Shown here: in pieces, positions 20,501 through 32,504 of the stretch
Layout: the number at the start of each line of letters is the position of its first letter
Numbering within the stretch: the stretch's first letter is position 1
Assembly: GCA_003260075.1 (NCBI GenBank)
Contig: QLIY01000094.1
Coordinates: 1,331 to 65,330, forward strand
DNA: 64,000 nucleotides
Direction: 5' to 3'
DNA from: Phallusia mammillata
Taxonomy: Eukaryota; Chordata; Ascidiacea; Phlebobranchia; Ascidiidae
Program-made: the position numbers and the translations under genes
The notes under the pieces: model-generated
Told to the model about the DNA's origin: nothing
Databases searched by the model: none
Seen by the model: only the letters and a program-made list of their open reading frames with translations

Positions 20501-23500
20501 CCTGCATAACCTGGACAGCAATAGCGAGAGCAGCAGTTGGTCTGTGTCTTCACCGCGCAAGAAGTCGAAAACTTTCCTGTCACTCTACGCAAGCAGCCGG
20601 GAAAAGTACGGACACCCGAAACTGATTCCTGCCTCTGTCAGGCGATACCTTTTGTCACGCGCCGACACAGCCGATGGGAGCGACACATCTTCCGTGAAAA
20701 TGCCGTTGTCTCGGCGCGAATCGGAGCTTAGCAACCAAAGTTTGGCATCGTCCCAAGATCTGAATGAAACACCCGAAAGTGCAAAAGCCCTGGCGAAATT
20801 CCAAAACAGTGAAAGAAATGCATTAAAAGTCAGCAATGGCGTGGACGAAGAGAGCAAAGTGTCAAAAACTTTAACTTTCAACGATTCACAATTAGAAACT
20901 GTACATGTGGTCTCTACAACCGAGACAGAAACCAGTTTGGCGTTGGTCGATGGTGTAACAAATGACCACGTAAATGGTAATGACCATATCAGTAACGCAA
21001 AAAACGACGAAGATTCGTTTAAAGTAGCACCTACAAAACCATGCCAAGAGCAAGTACAGCCTTTGAGTTGCGCAATCACTGACAATGCTTTAAATCATAC
21101 AGATGAACCTTCCGCCGATGCTACATGTGAAACGCACGAATTTGTCAACATTCCAGACTGCACGGACTTAGAGCTTGAGTTAAATCAGTCTCATATCGAA
21201 AGTGACAACAAGGAAGCAGTGACGACTAGTTTGCACACTGCAGGCAAACCCGCGTCACATGTTGAGCGCATGTCACACGCTCTTGCAAACGAGATTGTTT
21301 TCTTTGTCCTTAATTACTTTAGTACATGTCGCGGTTCACGTTCTTTAAAAGGAAGTTATATATTACCGACTCGCGACACATCAGACAAACTAGAAGTGTT
21401 TGCTAACACACTGGCTTCAAGTTTTGTCAATTTTGCGATCGACGAAAGTCGAAGACAAGTCGGTACTGGCTGCATTGCTGTCAGTCACAAAAGCCACAAA
21501 CCTATGCCATGTCTGGAAAACTTCGGAGAAGCGTTATCAAACGTTATCTTGGCTGATGTACGCATAGCGATACAAGAACTCCATGCTTGCTGTCAGTGTC
21601 GTGGAAAGATATTGAAGCACTGCGAAAGCGTGGTGAGCTTTGCGCAGAAGGAAGCCGAACGTATAATGTCCACTGCACTTGCTATGTTTCAGAACCCTCG
21701 ATTTCGCCTAGAGCAGGAGAAGCTAGCCACTGATATTGTGGACAAGGCAATATCTTCGGCACTTCTTTTAGTTCAGTTTGAAACAAAGCAAAAGAACGGT
21801 AACACTGAGGTTGCGTGGATTGAGGACAAACAGTGTTATCGTACAGTATTTTCAATCACTGTGAACGCCGTTAACAACACAGAAAGCGACAAAAAGGAAC
21901 CAGATTTAAATTCAAGTTCGAAAATGCCCCGAATATGTGTTGATAAGAGTGAGACTGTGGATTGTTACGTTGACGACCTCTTGCCTGTAACAAGATCTCT
22001 TTCAAACGGCTTCATCGACCAGGCCGGGACAGATGAAGAGGTTCTGCCGCAAACGGAATTACGTAAAGCCGTGTCAAACGACTCAATTTTCCTGATGGTT
22101 TGCGAACCTGTTTCTAACGGTAAATTAACAAATGGAGAAGAGGTCTTAGTTAAAAACTTAAACGCAGCGCACTTGCCTGAGCACGAAACCAAGTTTATCC
22201 GCAAGCCAACGCCACCTCCAAATACAGATGTACACAACGGTGATATTGTAGACGAGGGTGATGGCGTAATCAAAGATGCTGATGAGAGTCCTGTTGAAAT
22301 CTTAACATTTTATCCGTCATCAAACGAGGATGAAGTTATGTCTGATATTTCGTTAGCCAGTTCGTCATCGGTTAGTTCAAGTTTGGATGAAATTCTCAAC
22401 CTCTCCTCGAGAAATGTCGCCTCCGAAACGGAAGCTGTTACGGATCTGTACAATCGCACCGAAGAGAATAAATGTCTTAATGATGTTCAGGAGGTTAAAC
22501 TGTCGGAAGTCTTGAACCCTGAGGATAATAGCAATGAAAAAGTTCTTTCCACACAAACTGATAATACGCGCAACAACGCAAACGATCTTGTAAAAGAAGT
22601 TGTCAGCCAAGATAATGCTGCGATGGATCAAGACGCTATTAGGCAAGTCGAAAATACTCAACCTGTGGCCCTTCCTGAAGAAAAAACAAGCACTCCAACA
22701 GAAGATGTATGTGGACAGGAAAAAATTGATGACGAGCGAATAGGTGCTTCATATTCAAAGAATCTGAGAAAGTCGTTAACGTTTGACGAGTCTCCTCTTA
22801 TGGAAGAGAAAAGCGAAGACAAAACCTCGACAAGCGCCAGAAAAATTCCAAGCACCCTGCATGAAGAAGAAGAGGAAGGCCACGCGATTCTTCCGCAGAT
22901 AAACACTATGTTCCACCGAAGGAGAAGTAAGTTCATTATTATATTGCCACCAAATTTGATAGACAGGTTGAGCAACTTATGCAATTGTGCTACATGTTTT
23001 AAACGCATATTTTTGTGGCGCTGCGAACCTAATGTTTTCTTTTAGCTGTGTGTATGATACCTAAGTACGGCTGACCTACCAACATTATATCTCACAGCAG
23101 AGCCACGATTTATCTAAATTTCGGGGCAAAAAGATGAATTATTTATCAACCCAAAAGGGGTACGTTGCGTAAGTAAACTTTAGAAAATTGTAGGTTAGGA
23201 AGGAAGTTTTAAAGTTAGTTAATTGCATTTTCATGATAATATCTAACCTCCATGCAAATAGCCCTAACCGTAAGCACTTTTAGAGATATGTCGTTTTAAA
23301 TGGGACTTCGTGCTCTTTGCGTCACCTATCGGAATTTATCTAAAAGCCGGTCTGCCGTGAGGTAGGGTGTTAGTAGATTTTCCAACCACCACAAAGACTC
23401 ATCTGGTGCATTTTTTTTCAATTGGCTAAATTGAGTTTTGGGTTTGAAATTATTCAGCTAACATATATTCAACCAAAAATTGCACTCATTTTAATTCCAA

Positions 23501-23848
23501 CTTGTTTTAAACTTTTTTGTTTCTCGAGTAGCTCAGCAATTCAACAGAGCTGTCAGCGACGCCGAAATCGTCCGAAACCGTTGCCGCTCCGCTATGTTAC
23601 CTGGCAAGAAGGCTGACCGCAACTCTAGTGAAACCAACCCCGAAGACGTAGAACCGGACGACACCGCAGATGTCATCTGTTCAACGATCGCTGACGCCAC
23701 ACCAACGTTTCTACGACGAGTTCCTCCCAGAAACGAACAAGAAACGGAGGAATATAATTCGAAAACGCGCGTAATTTTGAAAGCTGTTACGTTTGTAGGC
23801 TTTATCGGGGTGTTGTTTTATGCCGGCTGGAAGTATTACTACATGTAG
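17515..23848 (+). CDS. Predicted A-kinase-anchoring-like, tail-anchored acidic protein
   Basis: Exons 17515-17646, 19661-19773, 20465-22926 and 23532-23848 join in compatible phases to about 1007 codons. The N-terminal exons carry paired cysteines (CALC, CCCKD, ICDACY) that may bind zinc. The large third exon is serine- and acid-rich and mostly disordered. Residues around 500-515 read EKLATDIVDKAISSALLLV, which fits the amphipathic helix bound by PKA RII dimers (pattern L-A-x-x-I-V-x-x-A-I-x-x-A). Other hydrophobic helices, such as MSHALANEIVFFVLNYF, precede it. The last exon ends in a hydrophobic stretch VILKAVTFVGFIGVLFYAGW and a few residues, typical of a tail anchor on ER or outer mitochondrial membrane. 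I infer an anchoring protein that tethers PKA to a membrane; no named orthologue is claimed. A MITE sits in intron 1. The exon 2 acceptor was chosen because the alternative at 19642 meets a stop. Confidence 0.55.
18010..18571. mobile_element. hAT-type MITE in intron 1 of the AKAP-like gene
   Basis: Ends CAGTGGTTCCCAACC and GGTTGGGAACCACTG, with an exact 8-bp duplication GTATAGAG. The interior shows GGACCGGCA words near both ends. Non-coding. Confidence 0.9.
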
Positions 23849-23910
23849 AAACAACATGCATACTTGTAACAATTTGTCTGTAGTTTGTTGTTTCATTGTT
23901 TACTCTAAAT

Positions 23911-24215
23911 CAGTGGTTTTCAACCTTTTAAGTTTGCGGACCGGTAAACATTCAAAACCAATTTTGCGGACCGGTGGACTTTCATCATCAACCCAAAATA
24001 TGTAAAAAATCAACTTAATGAGAAGTTTGCTGCTGTCTGTTTGATATTATACGTGTTAAACGCGTTTCTAATGAAGTTTCTGCAAGGCGAAGTAGAGCGT
24101 TGACTTTCTCTGTCTTCAACATCTTGCCTTTTGCAATTGAGACATAAAATTGTAATATAGCCTATTTGGCGGACCGGCAGGAAAGTTGATGCGGACCGGC
24201 GGTTGAGAACCACTG
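23911..24215. mobile_element. hAT-type MITE, 305 bp
   Basis: Ends CAGTGGTTTTCAACC and GGTTGAGAACCACTG, exact target duplication CTCTAAAT. Interior GCGGACCGG words show kinship with the element at 18010. It lies 60 bases after the stop codon of the AKAP-like gene, so it may be transcribed in its 3' UTR. Confidence 0.9.
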
Positions 24216-25220
24216 CTCTAAATCATAGTTATGTTTTATTTACAGCATATTTGCAGCTGCCTACGCCTTTTAGCCGTATTAATATTTTCTTTCTAAATTT
24301 ATCATCTTCCCAGTATACGACTTTTTTAGGCATTAAAAAGACAGAATAAGGGACAGAATGTTCGTATACCTATAGGTTATGTCATTAGAGTCACTACTCT
24401 ACTTGGTACAAAATAGTAAAAACATGCAGTTTAACATGTTGAAACTAAAACGTGCTTCTTTTATCAATCATTTTATGCTACGTATACTTTTGTGCGTTTT
24501 TTGTTCAAATGTATTTGCAATGATGGAAATCGGTGCTACTTGTTGATTGCTGTATATACTGCAAATCGAGGAGCAACTACACACTGTATTGCTGTCACAG
24601 GCTGCTTTGTAAACTATTTCCGTGCCATAAATGTTTGATCGTTTAGTTGCATTTAGTTTATTCAAATACCCCGAACTATGGAGTGGTGCCCTATAGGCGA
24701 GGCATGATCGTAAATTCTAAAAAAAGTTTACAACATTTATGTAACCGTAACTTAAAGATTGAAATTTAAATCTAATGTTATAACGTACATCATTCTTTGT
24801 ATTGCTGCCAGATGTATTTTTAAGTGAAAGCTATGTAATATTTGTTTTAGTTAGATTGTTGTGAATATGCTACCATATGATCTATATGTCAGTATTCTGT
24901 GCAATGTCTTTGTCTGTATTCTCACGCTAAATAAAATAAACACACCCGTGACGTGACTGAGCTACCTATGTATTTACTGAACACGTCACCAAGAGGCGAC
25001 ACAGCGCACAGATAGCCTCTTTACTAACTGCGTCGTTTAATTTTGTGTTGGTCATCAGTTGGCAAAGTATGTAAACCTAATAGGTCAGTTAAAAGATATA
25101 GCAAGCTGCTTTAAAAGCATTAATTAAAAGGTAAATACATCGCTGTAATTTCATCGCAGTAATTTCATCGTAGTGGTTACCTCGCGACAATTTACAATAT
25201 TTGTTGCATAGGCTATAGGG

Positions 25221-25569
25221 CAGGGGTTCCCAACCTTTTTTGCTGCTCGTACCCCTTTGTCAGGTCCGAGCATTCTTCGTACCCCCAAAAAATTCTGATG
25301 GATTTTTTTGATATATATGTATCTAAATTAAACTGCTTTTATAGCTCAATTAAACGTTAAACCGGTATTTCACACAAAGATGATTACTTTTATGCTTTGT
25401 TGTTTATTGCTGGCAGCAAATAAAAAAGCATTGTTATGAGACAATAAGGCTTCTTAAAACTGTACTGTGAAATTTGTTTGACTGCTTTGTGACCCAAGGA
25501 TCTTCGTACCCCTTGATGTTCAATCTCGTACCCCCAAGGGGTACAGGTACCCCCAGTTGGGAACCCCTG
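25221..25569. mobile_element. hAT-type MITE, 349 bp
   Basis: Ends CAGGGGTTCCCAACC and GTTGGGAACCCCTG, exact target duplication CTATAGGG, with CGTACCCC words inside both ends. Non-coding. Confidence 0.9.
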
Positions 25570-26076
25570 CTATAGGGTGATAAAGGTTCATTTTATTTGA
25601 CTGGAAGTTTGAATCTCTCGCAATCAGAGTCGCTGTTTTCAACAAAAATACTCCAGGAGTTGACTAAACCTCCGACCGATCGCAACCTTCATTTTCTTTG
25701 AGATGTGTTTATTTTGTCAAATACACTTCAGCTGGATTTTAAATTGTTATAATTGTCTGCTTGACGTTTAAAGGTTCATGTGCAATCGCGGGTCTAATAT
25801 ATTTCACAAAAAATTGTGTCACATAACAAAAAAATTGTAATCGTCTGCAGGCTGCAATAAAATTTACTTTGATTTCTATGTTTAATGATTTTTAGTTTCG
25901 CTCATCCGTTATAAAGTATGACGTAAACAATAACACCTCACAAGATTTGTGAATTGTGATTTATTTTGAAGTGATTGAAGCATCGGTTTACAATTGCTTT
26001 GTTTCGAGTGTTTTAAATTATTTTGCGAGTTTAAACGTGTAATTTCAACTGTTGTTAAAGTAAGAAGTTAGATAAC

Positions 26077-27583
26077 ATGTATGCATTACTTTCGGGTCTT
26101 TGGAAGTACACATTTCAGAAAGATGAGTTTTGCGTTCTTATTTTAGGTTTGGATAATGCTGGAAAAACAGTAAGTTTTAAGATTGGTTATGTTAGATATG
26201 CGTATTGCCATAAAACTTTTTTACTAGTTATATCATACTGTTATTATCCCCTTTTTAGACTTTTCTGGAGCAGACAAAGACTAAATTTTCCAAAAACTAC
26301 AAGGGAACGAATTTGAACAAAATAACAACAACTGTGGGACTAAACAGTAAGTAACATACATGGAAAGCAGGATAAAGACTGATTTGTAGTTCAAATCAAT
26401 GGTTTTCATTTTGCTTTTTCTTAAAGATTCATATTTGTAAATTGTAAGCATAGCTCATTTGCTTTGCCACAAAAACTTGCCATACTGTGGTTCAGTATTG
26501 CTTCACTTGACATGAATTCAAAAATAACAAAGGAACAATGAACAACCCATCTTCATTTGATTGTAAAAAAAAGTGAAATTGTGTTTTATTGCACAATTCC
26601 AAAACTCAATATCCTTGTGTGATAAAATAACTGGGGTCATAGCCATGGAACAACTTACAAAGCAATTTATTTAACAAACTAATAAAAATGAAAAAAAATT
26701 ACCTCACATCATTATTTTGATGTTTAACTAGCAGTAGTTGGTGCTAAGAAAAGTCAAAATAATTATGTAACAAATAAATAGGAAGCCATGGTTTGTAAAA
26801 TGGGTCATGGGAATGGATTGCATTTAATTGTTGTATTGAGCTACTGTATCACAATCACAGAGGATTTACATCATACTAATTGTCCTTGGTGTTAAAAAAA
26901 TAAAAAAGTATGTCAATGATGTGTTTGTTTTCTCAAGTTGGCAAAATTGATATCCGTGGATCCAGGCTGATGTTCTGGGATCTTGGTGGTCAAGAGGAAT
27001 TGCAAAGTTTGTGGGACAAATATTATGCAGAATCACATGGTGTCATCTACCTGATCGATTCTGCTGACAAAGAGAGACTGCAGGAATCAAAGCAAGCCTA
27101 CGGTAGCATAATAATGTGTTAATTTAGAGAAACAAAGAAAAAAATCACAAAACCTTGTCCAAAAATCAAAATCTTCAAATTTGTGAGTGTATAGATTTAA
27201 ATTTTCTAGGGCATTTTGATTGTTAACCAAAACCACTCAAATGTTACCTTATTGCAGAAAAAATGCTGGAAAATGACCATCTCAATACAGTTCCCCTGCT
27301 TATACTGGCAAACAAACAAGATATTCCTGGTTGTTCAACTGTGCTTGATATTAAACAAATTTTCCATGATTCATCAACAAAGATTGGCAGCAGGGATTGC
27401 ATGATCAGACCTGTATCAGCATTGACTGGGTATGCCTTTACAATTGTATAAACATTTGCAATACAAAATCATATATATTATATTTTATTATATAGGCAAG
27501 GTGTAAACGAGGGCATTGATTGGATGGTGAAATGTGTACAAAGAAATCCATACCGACCTCCACGACAAAAAGCCATCACTTGA
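26077..27583 (+). CDS. ARFRP1: ADP-ribosylation factor-related protein 1
   Basis: Five exons (26077-26169, 26259-26346, 26938-27102, 27258-27429, 27496-27583) give exactly 201 codons, the length of vertebrate ARFRP1. GTPase motifs are in place: GLDNAGKT (P-loop), ITTTVGLN (switch 1), WDLGGQ (switch 2), NKQD (base recognition) and SALTG. The start MYALLSGLWKYTFQKDE matches ARFRP1 and lacks the Gly2 used by classical Arfs for myristoylation; family knowledge says its acetylated N-terminus recruits it to the trans-Golgi through Sys1. It acts upstream of Arl1 in trans-Golgi trafficking. It is convergent with the SHLD2-like gene: only about 60 bases separate the two stop codons, so their 3' UTRs probably overlap. 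AATAAA words lie near 27810. Confidence 0.95.
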
Positions 27584-27642
27584 GGGCATTTTGTACTTAG
27601 GAAAGAACTGCTAAAAAATTGAGAGGCTTGATGTAGACATGG

Positions 27643-29439
27643 CTACTGGGTGATGGATAGTAGAACAATGTTAAGACCCAATGAAACTCCATTGGTATCA
27701 AGAGCTTGTGTTACTTGTGCCTTGCAATCATGACTTTTTTCAAAAAGGTTGTTCAATTCCATAACAAGAGATGATTTTTTCTAAAAAATATTGTGATGTA
27801 GTTGAAAAAATAAATAAAATTAAAGTAAATAAAAAGCAAAACTTTCCCTTACCTTTTTATCTCCCATTACATAACAATTGATAGTTTCAGCACTGCAAGA
27901 AACTTTAAATGTATGCCTATGGTTTTCAAAATAACATCGCAAATTATAAATTCCAAGGTTGTTGGATGAGAAATGTGTCAACCATTCTTCCCGTTGTTTT
28001 TGTGATGTTTTTCTTCTTGAAATATGTTGTCCAGTTAAACTACTTTGAATTGAGAACACATTGAGATTATTTAGTAAAACAGTTTCAGCGCAATCATGTT
28101 CTGCCATGTAAAAAAGCTCTTGAAACGATGTTGCAACCAGCAATACTTCACTCCCACCTTTGCTTGGCTCACTATCGAATAAACAGTCAGCGGAAGAAAA
28201 TACTGTGGTGTGCATTTCAATCCTCCCAGTTTCTTGGTGATCACAGCAAATTAGATTTGTAAAATGCCACTTGTAAATGTGAAACTGGCGAAGTTTTTTT
28301 ACCCATTGAGTGGCACTGCCGTGCAATAAAAGTGGTTGCAGGTTAACAGTAGTGGCATCATTGGAAACATAGATTAGAATGGGGCCTTTCTTGTCTGTAA
28401 ACTTACTTTGCTTCACACCCATAATGTAAACAGTAACGTTTACACTACGGCCAGGGTGCAATGCATCCCTTAGGTTGTTTGATACATTTGTGAGTGGGTT
28501 TCCATCACAAAGAAAGTTCCTTATCATACTATGAGTGCACAGAGGATAATGTTCAAGAAAGGATTTTGCAGTTTTCGTCACATTGCACATAAACTTCTTA
28601 CAAAGATTGCCATGCAAGCTGGCCTGTAGCAATGACTTTGCACATCCTAAATTTATCATCTTACTTTCAGCAGTCATGCACATCACAATGTCATCAAATG
28701 ATTGTTTAACACTGATTTTGTTCAAAAACAGGATGTCACCAAAGCACATATTAAGTGAGTACTTGCATTTTTCCCTCCACAGTGTGAGCCTACATGAAAG
28801 TCCATTATAATCCATCAACATGATTACACACACCGCAATCCAACAAGCTTGGCTTTTCAACCAAATTTCTTTTACTGGAAAGCGATTTACAACTGACACA
28901 ATGAAATTTTGATGCGGTTTGTTAATTTTCATGGTTTCAAATGTACAAATATTTTGTAAGCCAAGTAAAGCTTGTCCACTTTGTAAGCAACTGTAATCAA
29001 TAAAGTCATCATTTGTTTCAACGGTACATGACTGGCCAGCAGAAGCAAAACTGGAGGACATGTTATCAATTTCCTGTTTAGTGCATGTTTCACTAAATTC
29101 TGTTGTACATTTAATGCTGCTCACATGATCAATAGTGGCAGATTCAATGCTATTTGACATTAAAAAGGAAGTTATGTCCGGGCATTCTACAACTGACCTG
29201 TTCTTACATGCTTCTAGAGTTTGTTGAATGTCGGACGAAGAAAATATATCCTCAGATTCAGCATTTGTGTACGTTGTATTTTTGATAGGAGTCGAATGTT
29301 GAATACTGGCTGTTTCAGGTGCTGTATTTTGCGACAAACTACTTGATATTACGTCGCTATCGTCTTCCCATGTGCTCTCGGTGTCGGACACTTGAAAGAT
29401 AGCATCGTCGTCCACAGTATATGCCATTGCTTGTGGCAT
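27643..29439 (-). CDS. SHLD2: SHLD2 (shieldin complex subunit 2) homologue
   Basis: Two exons on the minus strand, 29439-27853 and 27780-27643, join in phase to about 574 codons (GGAGATAAAAAG|GTAAGG donor, TATTTTTTAG acceptor). The first 150 residues are acidic and Ser/Thr-rich. Three predicted OB-like segments follow. Segment A has FPVKEIWLK and LTLWREKCKYSLNMCFGDIL, then MINLGCAKSLLQ, resembling the VKE...FLWR...GDIILL...LLNLGS string I recall for vertebrate SHLD2. Segment B ends IEMHTTVFSSADCLFDSE, close to the LELHTT.WSSCECLFDD block. Segment C is weaker, and the zinc-type C-x-x-C of the vertebrate protein is not clear. SHLD2 is the single-stranded-DNA-binding core of shieldin, which with REV7 and 53BP1 limits end resection at double-strand breaks. 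Without the second exon, the first would run on 11 codons to a stop. Similarity is from memory, not alignment. Confidence 0.7.
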
Positions 29440-29797
29440 AGCAAAGCAACGCAGACACTAATGGATTAATAGTTTTGTCTAAATAGTGGTCAGTTTACAT
29501 TTTGCATACACGATTTACTGCCGATACGTGTATGTCCTAAATGTTGAACAAAAGTTTTTGCACTTTGCAGCCGACTGCCGAGCCACGAACAAACAATTAC
29601 CGAAATCACTCAAGCGTATTCAAGTGACCGAAAAGGCGACATACCTTCGCCACTAAAAAGATGACACGATGTGGTTTCAGAATGTTACCGTATTTACTCG
29701 ATTGTAAGCCGACCTCGTGTATAAACCGCATAACGGGTGGCTGAGTTTGTTTTGCTATTGCACATTCACTACATGGCCTATTTTGAAACGTTATAAT

Positions 29798-31324
29798 TAG
29801 GGTTGGCCCGATACCAATATTTTGAACCGATACCGATACCCGATATTTTACCCCAAAAGTACTGCGATCCGATACCGATACCCGATACTTTGCAAACAAG
29901 CAAAAACATTTTCAAACTGATGTATTTGTAATGTGTTTTCCCATCACAGTTAATTTAACAACACACTCAGTCTAATAAATCACTTAAGGCCGTAAAATGC
30001 CCAGGTCTGGTAAAGACTCTTTGGCAAATCAGCTGGCGAGCTAACGATGNNNNNNNNNNNNNNNNNNNNNNNNNNNNNNNNNNNNNNNNNNNNNNNNNNN
30101 NNNNNNNNNNNNNNNNNNNNNNNNNNNNNNNNNNNNNNNNNNNNNNNNNNNNNNNNNNNNNNNNNNNNNNNNNNNNNNNNNNNNNNNNNNNNNNNNNNNN
30201 NNNNNNNNNNNNNNNNNNNNNNNNNNNNNNNNNNNNNNNNNNNNNNNNNNNNNNNNNNNNNNNNNNNNNNNNNNNNNNNNNNNNNNNNNNNNNNNNNNNN
30301 NNNNNNNNNNNNNNNNNNNNNNNNNNNNNNNNNNNNNNNNNNNNNNNNNNNNNNNNNNNNNNNNNNNNNNNNNNNNNNNNNNNNNNNNNNNNNNNNNNNN
30401 NNNNNNNNNNNNNNNNNNNNNNNNNNNNNNNNNNNNNNNNNNNNNNNNNNNNNNNNNNNNNNNNNNNNNNNNNNNNNNNNNNNNNNNNNNNNNNNNNNNN
30501 NNNNNNNNNNNNNNNNNATCGGTAAAAGTCATTTCGTTGGCAAATACGAAAAGAGACCACAAATTGGGCTTTACGAGTCGAAACTACTTGCTCTAACACA
30601 CATCTGTGCCAATTTATAGAAAAATATTAGGCGCGGAATGTATTTTTATTTTGTTCTAAACATTGGACACTATGCATTTAATCCAGTGTCACTCATGCGT
30701 GACGAGAACAATGAGTCGGCCTTCCTGGTTATAGTGTTCGTTGAATATACCCTATCTACACGTTTGTGTATGGGACGTTTTCTCCCATACCTCACAATGT
30801 CGTTATTAGTACTTACCTGGACCACGTTTGCGTTTTGTTTAAAAAAAATTAAAAAATTTTTTGGAAACTACACGCAGTGATGCGTAACGCTCATTAACAA
30901 TTTTTGTACTTCGCATTTCGGCGAAATGATAATGGTCAATGAACTGTGCGTTGTGACGCTCGCTCGCAATTAACGCGGGCCTAAAAAACGTGTTACGGCA
31001 TTAAGTCGCTGTAGCGATTTAGGTCATCTTATTTCATTAAATCCAAAACGAACGCGTTTTTTAGTTGCAGTCCCATAAATATTTCATCACAGCCGATGGT
31101 TGTTGTTTTTTGCCTCCTTTCATTTTCAATTTTACACATGATAAAGTCTCAAAAAAGTATCGGTACTTGTACCGATACCGCTAAAGTATCGGACGAGTAC
31201 CGATACCATAGATTAGTTTAGTATTCTATGGAATCTATGCCGATACCATAGATTAGTATTCTATGCCGATACTGCTCGAAGCATCGGGTATCGGCGCCGA
31301 TACAGTACTATCGGGCCATCCCTA
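29798..31324. mobile_element. hAT-like element of about 1.5 kb, containing an N gap
   Basis: Left end TAGGGTTGGCCCGATAC and right end ATCGGGCCATCCCTA are near-inverse, flanked by an exact 8-bp duplication GTTATAAT. The inner borders carry arrays of CCGATACCGATACCCGATAC words. A 468-base N gap (30050-30517) hides the centre, so coding capacity is unknown; the visible interior has no transposase motif. Confidence 0.8.
30050..30517. other. Assembly gap (468 N)
   Basis: An unbroken run of N inside the 29798-31324 element. Open frames predicted across it carry no information. Confidence 0.99.
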
Positions 31325-31724
31325 GTTATAATATTCCCTATGCTTATATAATATTGGGTCCCATGTTAGTCTGGTGGCTGACTTAATGACTTATGTGGTC
31401 CCTTCGCCAACCGTCAGTTGCCTGCCTATTATATTCTATTTGCTTGTAAAAAGTTTGTTCTATTTTAAAGTAAAGAAAGAGTAAATAGGTAGACTAAAGG
31501 GTAAAACACAACAAACGACACCTATAATTCATAAACAAGGGAAAATTTGGCTTGTTTAACGAAAAAAGTCCGCAATGATACCTTTTTATTTTTTAAAAAA
31601 CAGGACACCTTTATTTAATTTGAGTTCTAAACCTTGCCACTGGCTGTAAGCAGTTAAACGTTATTGCCTTTTTGGTACCAAAGCAATGTGGTAACAATTT
31701 TACTCTGAAGAGATGAGTTTAGCT

Positions 31725-32064
31725 CAGTGGTGGCCAACCTATGGCGCATTGCATGATTAAAAAGGGCGCATTGCCTTGTTTTGATAATCATGAAAATCAA
31801 ATTAATAAACTAATAAATAAATAAAGTAAGCCAGCCCTATTTATTACATACATACATACATATATATATATATATATGTATAGTTTATCAGAGTTATTTT
31901 TTACTTAATAGTTCTTATTACTATCCCTCTCATGCGAAAGTTGTTTCTTTCTCTCTATATACAAGAAGTAGTCATAGAAGGGGGGGTTACGAGACATTTA
32001 TGGCGCATCCAACACAGTATGTTAAAAAGTTGTCAAATGGTCAGTAGAAGGTTGGCCACCCCTG
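31725..32064. mobile_element. hAT-type MITE, 340 bp
   Basis: Ends CAGTGGTGGCCAACC and GGTTGGCCACCCCTG, exact duplication GTTTAGCT. TGGCGCAT words lie inside both ends. It contains a CATA/TA microsatellite (about 31845-31878) and a G7 run at 31980. Confidence 0.85.
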
Positions 32065-32504
32065 GTTTAGCTGAATGGATCTCCAACATTTTGTAACAGT
32101 GATTTTACTGACAATTTTGAAACTAACAGTTGCAATTTAAAGCATGCTTCAAAACACTTGCCTTGGAGAAAAAATTAAAGAAAAAACAGCCAATATATGT
32201 TCACATAATTTTGAAAACTATATGTACAAGTAAGCTTTGGAGCAACATATTATTTTGGTACACAGTGAAAAAGAATGGCAGTAAATGAAAAAAAAACTTT
32301 TAGCAACCTTCATGGATGAAAAACAGTAATACACAAACACAGATATGAAACCATCACAACATTAAAGAAACACTGCAATCATTTGAAGAAAGGTAAGCAA
32401 AAATATAAACGACAGTGTGTTTTCATGATCATGGTTTAGCCATAGTAGGTAAAATATTGTAAAGTACATACAGGTAGTGATAGTAATAAAACTATAAAAC
32501 TGAT

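Larger units (their letters stand above)
23849..26076. other. Intergenic between AKAP-like gene and ARFRP1
   Basis: Holds two MITEs (listed separately). Otherwise AT-rich with no gene seen. Several AATAAA words lie at 24.93 kb, but they are over 1 kb from the upstream stop codon. Confidence 0.4.

Noticed and set aside
20585-23008. Minus-strand open frames opposite the large AKAP-like exon
   Set aside because: They are shadows of the long plus-strand coding exon; no splice sites or family similarity.
30047-30619. Long open frames across the N gap
   Set aside because: They consist almost wholly of unknown residues.
31845-31878. CATA/TA repeat as a possible regulatory element
   Set aside because: An ordinary microsatellite inside a MITE.
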